Assembly (NCBI GenBank): GCA_002270565.1
Contig: NQMI01000171.1
Coordinates: 26,769-90,768 of the forward strand
Length of the DNA: 64,000 nucleotides
Reading direction: 5' to 3'
Origin: Stenocarpella maydis
Lineage: Eukaryota; Ascomycota; Sordariomycetes; Diaporthales; Diaporthaceae
Part shown: positions 56,170 to 64,000 of the stretch, one piece after another
Numbering within the stretch: the stretch's first letter is position 1
How the letters are laid out: each line of letters opens with the position of its first letter
The notes under the pieces: model-generated
Told to the model about the DNA's origin: nothing
The model's input: the letters and a program-made list of their open reading frames with translations, nothing else
Database searches by the model: none
Translations under genes and position numbers: made by a program

Positions 56170-57629
56170 ATGCCACCTAAGCAGGCATGTGCCTGGAAGC
56201 CAATGGCTAAAGCAACTGAAGCCTAGCAGACTGCTTGGAAGTGCTTATGGGCAGCCTTGAAGACCAGCTGGGATAAGTTAACTGCAGTAGAACGTGCGGC
56301 TCAGAGGGTGCGAGAGAATACTGCTGAAGTTAATAATGATACACCTGGTGATGAGGAAAATGAGGACTAACTAGAAGCCGCTAAAGCTAAGGATTCCGCC
56401 CCTAATGTAGAATTCCTAGCAGATAATGCTGGCGATAATATTAAGCTGCTTGGAAGTTGCCTATAGCAGGCGCCCCTGGGTAAAGTGCTTCTGACTTTAA
56501 CTATCAAGATTACTGGTCAGAAGACTAGTTCTCGCCCTCCACAAGCTGAATACCGCTCCATACAACTTAATGATAAATACTAGGGCCTAGAGATCATGAG
56601 GATTATGGGTGAATATGAGGTATTAACGTTAGACCGGGTTAAGGCTAGCTTTAAGGACAACCCAGGTACTATAATCGATCTAAGAGAGGTCTTTATTAAG
56701 GCTGGTCGGGTTGCAGGTTAGAAGTCTAATATATATTAGTTAGAAACATATAGAAAGGGTTAAGATAGGGTAATTGGAGTACTTAACTATGAGAATCTTA
56801 TAGATATACTCTCTGAGGTTAAGGGACCGTTCTTTCTTAGGTTTACCCATACCTATAGGGTTACCTTGCCGCCGCTAGCGTTGCAAATGCCTACATCACG
56901 GGGCAGTCGGCCAGTAGGGCGGCTACTAATTAAGGTCTTCCAGCCATCCCCTATTAGTTGGCTAGTGGCTGCCCCTGAGGACGGCTTCCCAGCAGTTAGA
57001 CTGGCAACGAGTGTTGTAACGCCTAGCAGAAGCCCGGTCCCTAGGAATCCTTGGGCTGGGTCAGTTATTGCTTGTCAACTGGCTGTAATAGGAGAAGAAT
57101 GCGCTCCCATGTGGGTTACGTATTAGCAGTTGATTAAGCTATAGTAGTGCAAGTTGGGGGCTCGTTATAATGCTAATTGTTGCCATAGGGATAAGGGGGA
57201 TGCCCTCTAGTAGTGGTGTTTTGTTAAGAATGATGGCACATATATAAGTATATTGGATAAGGATATGAGAGACTGGGCAGATGCAATCGCAGCAGATAAA
57301 GCCATACTATGGAGGCTACCGGAAGTCGTTTTCAACTGCTAAAAGGCTCAAGCTGAAGCCAATAAGGAGTCTAATAATAATAGAGTTAGCTTGGTCCCTC
57401 CCAGGAAGAAGTAGAGGAAGCAGAAGCAAAAGCAGAGGGAAAGTAGTATTAATATAGTAGTTAACCCATCATTCAACATTAACTTGCCTAGGGCTGGGTA
57501 TGGCCAAGCAGCCTTAATAGGGCCACCACTATTGCTACTAGTACCTGTTTCTTCTCACGGGTTTGACGGGCTTCCGCGCCTACTAATGCTGGCACCAGCG
57601 ACAACGATGTTACCAGGGAGCCCACTATA
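56170..57629 (+). pseudogene. Accessory ORF of the 3.9-kb element, RIP-damaged
   Basis: From ATG 56170 the text reads MPPKQACAWKPMAKATEA, then a TAG, and continues in frame (QTAWKCLWAALKTSWDKL). After a natural-looking acidic end (DTPGDEENED-stop), long protein-like stretches follow (KVLLTLTIKITGQKTSSRPP; IMRIMGEYEVLTLDRVKASF) with TAGs at positions that suit Gln or Trp. A basic stretch of Lys, Arg and Gln closes the clear part near 57440. No domain is recognised. It may be one or two genes. Confidence 0.45.
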
Positions 57630-58459
57630 GAGGTAGAGGCTTCCGGTAGTACTATTGTTATTGCTGCCATAGGTTGATAGGGATAAGAAAGTCTTATATC
57701 AAGAATTCATATTATAAGCGCTTTAGATATACTTTTAGAGCTCATTAGAGAGAGCGCAGCTTAAATAACTTCTAAAGGTTATAAAGCAGGAAGGACTTAA
57801 CCTTCATGGGCTCTATAAGAAGGAGGATATGTGGTTTGCTGAGCAGGGACTGTAAGCCATCTTGCTGGTTAGAATGCTAGTTAAGTTGTACTTAAAGGGG
57901 AAGGAGGACTTTACTAGTTTCTTTAATAGTGATAATAAGAAGGAGGACTTGCTGCCACAGCAGGGGCCGTCAGATAGTCAACGAGTTAACCGCCAGGCAG
58001 AAATCGAGAGTATGTATCTTATGAAGCCCGTAAGGGTTACCTGACTGACTGATTAGCTTTATCTAACGCTGGGCCTTGTGATTAGGTCAAACACTTAACC
58101 GAAGGGTTAGAAGCCCGCCATTATGGCCTCCCTGGTCTGCTAGGTTGGAGGAAGTGTTTGATGAGTCGCTAGAGGACTTTCTGAGTGAGGAAAGTGGTAA
58201 TTAGGCATATAGGAAGTTGTAGTTAATAATAAGAAGCAGTCTGAAGGAGGAAAGTTATTTATTTTAAGCAAACGTAGTGTATTTAGGTGCCTTCCACAGG
58301 GCACCAAATCAACTAAGTGTTTTTGCCTATAGTAAGGCACTAATTCATCTATATTAACCCCTAGCCACTAAACCAACTAGTTAACTTGCATAAAACACTC
58401 CTTGATTAATGCAATAACACTCAATAAGAACTCCCCCAATTCTTGTCCCCATAACTTCT

Positions 58460-59580
58460 AACTGATACTATTGTGTCTGCCTTGTTTTGCTCTTTCTTCT
58501 AGTACCCGTGCGTGGCGGAAATGTCCCTAAATGGCTGAAACCCTTAACCCAACCTTCCAGGCATAAGAATACAGGAATTATACAAATTGCTCGTCTGAGT
58601 TATAGTCAGACGCCTTATACTAGTACTGATGATGTAAATAGCGCTTCAGATCACCAAAATATGCCTTAATTGGGTTGAAATCAGGTGAATATGGCGGTAG
58701 ATACTTAAGCTTCATGCCTGCCTAGCTAACTGCCTCATAGATCTCATTACTATAGTGCCAGAAAGCATTATCCATTATGAGAATCAACCTTTGGCCCGGG
58801 TATAGGCACATCTTTAGCAATATGCTTTCCTGCAACCACTGGAGGAAAAACTCTTTTATTATATGCCCCTTATATACTATAGCAGCAAGCAAGCCGTTAA
58901 CTGTAATTACTGGGAGGATATAGCAGCAAGTACCTCATTTAAGAAGACTTTCCACTTGTAGAGTATACTTATAAGGCGCCCAGCCAGTCCTTCTAGCACT
59001 ATCCTGCTTATTAAGACCTAATTTATTAAGGAAAACAAACATATCAACTGTATAGTACCGCTGGTTTACCCACCAGAGGTAGTGGTTGCGGAGACCCTTG
59101 TCGTGCTGGCGGGCTAGTATGTATATCCGTTTGTTACTCCACTTGCAACTCCTTAGGGTGTTGCTTATTATCTTTATAATAATATTAATTTGGAACTATT
59201 TAGCAAGGAAACACTATATTTCATTAAGATAGAGGTCTGATTTAATAAGTAGAAGATCCTTAAGCTCCTATCCCATATAATTTATATGTTAGTTGAGCTC
59301 TATGGTTTTATCTGAGGAAAGTATGCTGATAAACCTCCAGGGCCTATTGCTCCAGCTTAACTGCATTTAATGGCGATAGCAACAGTATGCCTAGGATAAC
59401 TGTTTTGCTGGTGGCAACCCTCTGATGATATCTCTTAACTATTATATAGCTTAGCTGGAACTCGGCTTCAAGCCACTTATTAGGTGGCGCTAGGTTAGAG
59501 CGTAAATAAAACTCTAACCGCTGGAGTTTAGTGGCAGTTAGGCGATGGCGAGATATCGTCAAACTCTCGCAATTGCCTAT
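58460..59580 (-). pseudogene. DDE_3 (IS630/Tc1-mariner-like) transposase relic
   Basis: The reverse strand starts at an ATA (59580-59578) that was probably ATG, then GNCESLTISRHRLTATKL and QRLEFYLRSNLAPPNKWLEA, an N-terminal helix-turn-helix. After many stops the catalytic domain is readable: TVDMFVFLNKLGLNKQDS and RRTGWAPYKYT around the first acidic site, QRLILIMDNAFWHYSNEIYE with the second Asp, and LKYLPPYSPDFNPI-KAYFGDLKR, where the third acidic residue (normally the E of NPIE) is now Lys. GHFRHA marks the C-terminus. Most lesions are C-to-T or G-to-A changes. Confidence 0.8.
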
Positions 59581-59587
59581 TCAGGGG

Positions 59588-59733
59588 CGTTGGCGACAAC
59601 AACGACGATATTGTCGATTTGGTTGTTCCGGCGAGAATTGTACGTTTCCTGACCGCCCAGCCAAATTTTGGTGGCACGTGCGGCAAATGCTAATTTAGCC
59701 AGGGGGGGGGTAACTCTCGTTTTTCCGAGACAG
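59588..59733 (-). repeat. Right terminal inverted repeat, 3.9-kb element
   Basis: It is the reverse complement of 55800-55945, nearly perfect over the outer 115 bp, and ends TTTTTCCGAGACAG. Confidence 0.88.
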
Positions 59734-59735
59734 CT

Positions 59736-60100
59736 GGTATAGAAATAGAAGTAGCCCCCGTAGGACGTGCCTAACAAGGATGTAGGGGCTCTCATTAATA
59801 ACAAGAAGCCAGTCAACGACGGCAAGGACAGCGAGCCATTTGCCTGAAATCAGGACGGCTGTACCATGCAAGAAAACGCTCGCTCAACACAAGAGAAATG
59901 TACACGACTGGGTCCCCATAAACAGCGAGCTTATTGCCCCATGCCGGAAACGACTCGGCAGACTCAGTCATACTATCAGCTCCATAAGGATAAGCATCAT
60001 ACCCAGGTAAAGAAGGAATCGACCACCTGGGTCCATGTAGTAGATCCTGATAGCCAAGCGTGTAGGTTTCCACCAGTTGAAGAGGCACTAGACTGCTATA
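59736..60100 (-). pseudogene. 5' part of the host gene split by the 3.9-kb element
   Basis: In the frame that leads into the 3' exon across the element, the reverse strand reads a hydrophobic stretch (KWLAVLAVVDWLLVINESPY, then ILVRHVLRGLLLFLYQ) up to CAG. When the element and one CT copy are left out, the CAG is followed by GTAGAA, a good donor for the intron whose acceptor is at 55723-55725. Two other overlapping frames are also open here, so the upstream exon structure is unresolved. It may be a membrane protein; no family is recognised. Confidence 0.4.
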
Positions 60101-60142
60101 ACAACAAGAAGAAACACAGTATTCATCAGCATTCTCCCCATA

Positions 60143-63100
60143 TCACAATGCATCAGCCAGGTCGGCGATATCCATGCTCCTTACTCGTTCCCAACCGGCA
60201 GAAAGCTCCGAGGGGAACCAGTCGGCCAGCCTGCCCGCGGGCCGACCGGGCTCTGCGGGCAGGTCCTCATCCTCGCTCCCAGCGAGCATGGTTCCCAGGG
60301 CAACACCGCAAAGCCAGGCCCAGACCATGCCGTCGCCACAGAAGTAAGCCGAGATCCACTCGCCCGGCGGCACTCGCCCATCACCCCTGGGGTCCTGCCT
60401 GACCTTCCTAGACGTGATCCTGGGGTCCAGCCGTCCGACGAGCGGCATGAAATCCGGAGTGACGCCTATGGCTCCGGACCAGGCCTTGATCACCCTGGGG
60501 CCTGCGCCCTCTGCCTTGTTGTAGCCCGGGTCAAAGATGGTGGGTATGACACCCTCCAGGTGCATAAGCGTTAGGGCGTCGATCTTGGTGTCGTCGGAGA
60601 CGCCCATCAGGTCCATGCCCTGCTTCGGACCCTGGAAGAAGCCACCCCCGATCATCATCTCGCCCGACGGCCTCTGTGTCACGTAGTCGAACCCTTGGCC
60701 GAAAATGACGGACCACGAACGGCCGCCGTCCTTGTCGGGGAGATAGCCGGCCGCCTCCTGGGCGGTCATGTGGCAGAGGACCGGTGCGCCCTTGCCTCTC
60801 AGGCCTGGGACAAGCTGTGCGGCGTGTGCGTTGGTGGCATGGACGACGTGGCGGGCGAGAATGCGGCCCCGGCTGGTGACGACGGCATAGGGAAAGGAGC
60901 CAGCATCATCCAGCTTGGGCGGCCGCGCGCCCTGGTCGTTGACCCTGACCTCCTCCACCGTGGTGCCAGTCTCGATGACCAGCAGGCCGGGGAACTGATC
61001 CAGAAGCCTCCTCCACAGCGCGGCGACGAGGCGGTACGGGCTCAGCGCACCAGCAGGGTACGACACGGCGCCGACGACACGCTCGTTGACGCCGAACCGC
61101 TGGCGCGCCTCGTCGCCCGAGTGGGCGACCATGTCGAAGCCCGCGGGCGCGTGCGGCACAAAGCCCGCCACCATGTCCTTCATCCTGGCGTCCGTGGCGG
61201 CGTCGACGGCAAAGTCCACCGTCTCCACCCGCCTGCACTCGGACACGGCCTCGATGCCCTCGGCGCGGGCGAGCGCGTCGAGGCCCAGCATCTGCGCGCG
61301 GAAGACGGGCGAGTCGCGGAACAGCTCCAGGCTCATGGAGCGGTGCGAGGCCCCCTGGCCCGTGAAGGCGAAGATGACGGGCGGTGGGCCGGTGGCTGGG
61401 ATGGGCCTGTGGCGATCCGCCGACCCGAGGAGAGAGGCGAGTTGCTCCTTCAGGTGGGACACATCCGACGTGGCGATGGCCACGCGGTGGTTGTGGTGGT
61501 GGCGCCGGGCCGTTGTCGTGTACGCGAGGCTGCCCAGCGAGACGTCCGCATGCGCCTCCAGGTACCCGATCAGGCGCTCGAGGTTGCCCCTGAGCGACGC
61601 CTTGCTCTTGGCCGACACGGCGACGACGTGGGTATGCCGAGGGTCGGCCACGTCGGCGCCGCTGGCCGCCCGGGCGGGTGCCTCCTCGAGGACGATGCTC
61701 GTGTTGCCGCCGGCGGCACTGAAGTTGTTGATCACGGCACGGCGCTTCCTCCCGGGCACCCGCGGCCACTTGGCCAGCCCAAAGGGGATGTGCAGGTTGC
61801 GCTTGTCCAGGTCCTTGGGGAAGCCCGGGTTGATGCTGTTCTTGATGCCCACGTGTGGCGGGATCGCCTCCTTGTCCAGCATCATCAGCACCTTGACCAG
61901 CGCCGTCGTGCCCGCCACCGCCTCGCCATGGCCCACGTTCGCCTTGACCGCGCCAATGTGCAGCGGCTGCCCGGTGCCCCGGCGCCTGGCGGTGCTGCTG
62001 CCCGCGGCGGGCGCGAAGACGTCGGTGACGGACCGGATCTCCTGCGCGTCGCCCGCCTGCGTGCCCGTCCCGTGCATCTCCACGTAGCTGACGTCCAGCG
62101 GGTCCACGCCGGCGCGCCCCAGCAGCATCCGCGTGAGGTCGGCCTGGTGGCCCGCGTGCGGGTGCGTGATGGACACCGCCTCGGCCGAGTGGTTCGTCCC
62201 CGCGGCGAGGATCACGCCCAGGATGTTGTCGTTGTCGGCCTCGGCGTCCTCGAGCCGCTTCAGGACCACCGAGGCCACGCCGTCCGCGCGGCAGTACCCG
62301 TCGGCCTCGCTGTCCCATGTCTTGCACGCGTTGGGCGTCCTGGAGAGGAAGTGCCCGCTGCTCAGCCCTGCGAACGCGTCCGAGTTGGTCAGGACGTTCA
62401 TCCCCCCCGCCACCGCCATGTCCACGTCCCCGTTCCAGAGGGAGTTGCAGGCAATCTTGGGTGAGTTGTTAGCAGCGCCGCCCTGGGGCATCATGGGGTG
62501 CGGATGACAGGGGCTGGTCTGGTGGAGGTTTGCTATTGTGCACTAGCCACTTACATGGATCGTCGCGAGCCCCGAGGAGCATGCCGTGTCGATACTGTAG
62601 CTCGGGCCGGAGAATTTGAAGAAGTAGTTGATGCGCCCAGGCCCAAACGCACGGCAGCCGCCCGTGATGAAGTAGGTGCCGACCTCCTGGGCTGTATTGA
62701 CCTCGCGGTAGTCATCGCTGGCCTGTCCGTAGAAGGTGCCGGTCCGGTGGAGATCGGTAGAAGCCGTGCGGTTGGCGACGTAGCCGGCCCGTTCCAGCGC
62801 CTCGTAGGCCGTCACGATAGCCAGCCGCTGCATTGGGTCTGTCTGGAGGGCCTCCCGCGGCGACATGTTGAAGAAGGGCGCGTCGAAGAGGCCCGGCTCG
62901 TCTATAAAGCAGCCATACGGGGTGAGGCTGGTGTTGACACGCTTCCCGGTGGGATCGCAGTGCGTGTCCACGTCGAACCGGTCAGCCGGCACCTTCTTGT
63001 GCACGTCGAGGCCCTGGCTCAGCACGTCCCAGAACTTCTCCGTGTCCGAGGCGCCCCCGGGCATCCGGCAGGACATGCCCACGATGGCAATCTTGGCCTG

Positions 63101-64000
63101 CTGGGAGCCCCTGGGCCCCGCCGGCGGCGTGTCTGGCCTGGCGACCCAGCTCACGAGATCCTCCGTGCGCGTCCTGAACTGCTGCGACTCCGCGCCCAGG
63201 CGCTCGACGAGGTCGCGGACGGGCAGCGAGGTGCGGAACATGATGACCTGGCACTCGGAGGCGGCCGCCTTCTTGGCCCTCTCGACGACCGCCGCCATCA
63301 CATTGTCCCACCGGATGGCCCGCGTGATGATCTCCTCGATGATGCTGCCGAACAGGCCGTCGGCGCTGGTGGCCGGGAATGCCCTCCCGCTGCTGGTCGC
63401 GAGCACGGGCACGCGCGGCGTGAACCTCGAGCCCAGCCCCGTGGTGCCGACGATGCTGCGCACGTGGTCCCTGGTGTAGAGGTGCCCGGCGTGGCAGGGG
63501 CCGGCGTAGACGGGCAGGGCGACGTGCTTCTGGTCGCGGAAGAAGTCGGACTGCAGGAATATGTGCTTCAGCCGCGCCGGCGGGCCGCTGATGGTCACCG
63601 ACGTGCGGCTCAGCGCGCTGACGAACACCCTGCTCGCGACGGGGGTTTTCTAGCACGGCCGGGTTAGCTCATACTTGTGCTCTCGGATGGCGGTGGGGAC
63701 ACAGCCGTGGCGCTCCTGGGCAGTCCTGGGGAGGAGGAGAGGGTCCCGCAGAAAGGGGGCGCTCCGGCGCAGACTCACCTCGGCCCTGTGTATCGCGTCG
63801 AGCTCCTTCTGGACCGCATCGGCGGCGACGTCCGGCACCACGTAGGCCCAGCTGTCGCCAGGCCCGGCATCGAGCGGCCGGGGCTGCAGGTGCTGCGAGA
63901 CCTCGTTGACCACGACGCCGAGCCTGAACGCGATGCGGACCACCTGCGCGGCGGCCACCGGCACGTCCGCCAGGGTCCGGGACAGCGTAGACGGCGGCGG
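60143..64000 (-). CDS. Chimeric SAT-KS-partial MAT polyketide synthase fused to FAD oxidase C-terminus (5' end outside window)
   Basis: Reverse-strand exons 64000-63779 (open to the window edge), 63649-62555 and 62455-60143 give 1209 residues. SAT segments: [20 protein letters not shown] and [13 protein letters not shown]. The ketosynthase is complete: [25 protein letters not shown] (Cys), [12 protein letters not shown] (His), [12 protein letters not shown] (His) and [21 protein letters not shown] begins at [20 protein letters not shown] and [17 protein letters not shown], but the GHSxGE serine, ACP and release domains never come. Instead, from about 61290 downward, the frame continues into a D-amino-acid-oxidase-like flavoprotein ([74 protein letters not shown]) that lacks its N-terminal GxGxxG. 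It is probably a deletion fusion of two cluster genes. A working product is unlikely unless SAT-KS acts alone. Confidence 0.85.

Larger units (their letters stand above)
55800..59733. mobile_element. 3.93-kb inverted-repeat DNA transposon with degraded DDE transposase
   Basis: Terminal inverted repeats of about 145 bp (55800-55945 and 59588-59733) are nearly identical for the outer 115 bp and start CTGTCTCGGAAAAACGAG. The direct repeat CT flanks the element (55798-55799 and 59734-59735). The interior is AT-richer and RIP-like: a reverse-strand transposase with many stops and a forward-strand accessory ORF whose Gln and Trp codons have become TAG. It is probably an inactive copy of the family that also contains the 680-bp element. 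Confidence 0.88.

Noticed and set aside
60695..62464. 589-codon open frame on the plus strand opposite the PKS exon
   Set aside because: It is a GC-rich antisense shadow of the ketosynthase and oxidase coding frame; it is Arg/Gly/His-rich with no motif.
62498..63667. 389-codon plus-strand frame
   Set aside because: Antisense shadow of the SAT-KS exon, same composition bias, no domain.
1..64000. CRISPR arrays, bacterial operons, ribosome-binding sites, rRNA and tRNA genes
   Set aside because: The DNA is fungal nuclear, with spliced single genes; no repeat-spacer array and no tRNA-like or rRNA-like sequence was seen by eye. A tRNA scan would be the decisive test for tRNAs.

Overview
The window is nuclear DNA of a filamentous ascomycete, most likely a Sordariomycete. 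Genes are GC-rich, carry short GT..AG introns (about 47-120 nt) and stand singly on both strands. The content is fungal: a Mlh3, a Vps11, a Dim1/Dib1, a Zn2Cys6 regulator, a siderophore transporter and a SAT-type non-reducing polyketide synthase. AT-rich blocks carry C-to-T and G-to-A stop codons of the kind left by repeat-induced point mutation (RIP). Gene models below were spliced by eye. Every intact model keeps its frame across all junctions. The species cannot be named from sequence alone.

Layout: 1-2170 is an AT-rich retroelement relic containing a mutated Gag zinc knuckle. 2.5-27.5 kb is ordinary gene space: an NAD(P)-binding reductase, mitochondrial lipoate ligase, Vps11, a secreted LVIVD-type protein, Dim1/Dib1, an aldo-keto reductase, a GH13 alpha-amylase, a large coiled-coil membrane protein and an alanine-rich LEA-like protein. 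27.7-29.9 kb is gene debris: a broken chorismate synthase copy and a truncated aminoglycoside-phosphotransferase-like ORF. 29.9-36.9 kb holds a Zn2Cys6 regulator divergent from a quercetinase-like bicupin, which converges on a salicylate-hydroxylase-type FAD monooxygenase. A perfect 9-bp inverted repeat lies in the divergent promoter. This looks like a small aromatic or flavonoid catabolic group.

36.9-47.7 kb contains a ZIP zinc transporter with a GC..AG intron and a siderophore-iron MFS transporter with a GATA-type iron-regulator motif upstream. Between them are decayed stretches and a dead SRPK-like kinase. 47.7-54.6 kb carries MLH3, a conserved low-complexity protein and a nitrilase. 54.9-59.7 kb contains two related terminal-inverted-repeat DNA elements 180 bp apart. 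One is a compact 680-bp element with an intact cysteine-rich ORF. The other is a 3.9-kb element with a degraded DDE transposase and an accessory ORF. Both appear to interrupt one host gene and show 2-bp direct repeats (CA, CT). The window ends in a chimeric gene in which SAT-KS and the first residues of an MAT domain run in frame into the C-terminal part of a D-amino-acid-oxidase-like flavoenzyme.

The two most unusual items are the pair of inverted-repeat elements with their cysteine-rich ORF, and the PKS-oxidase chimera.
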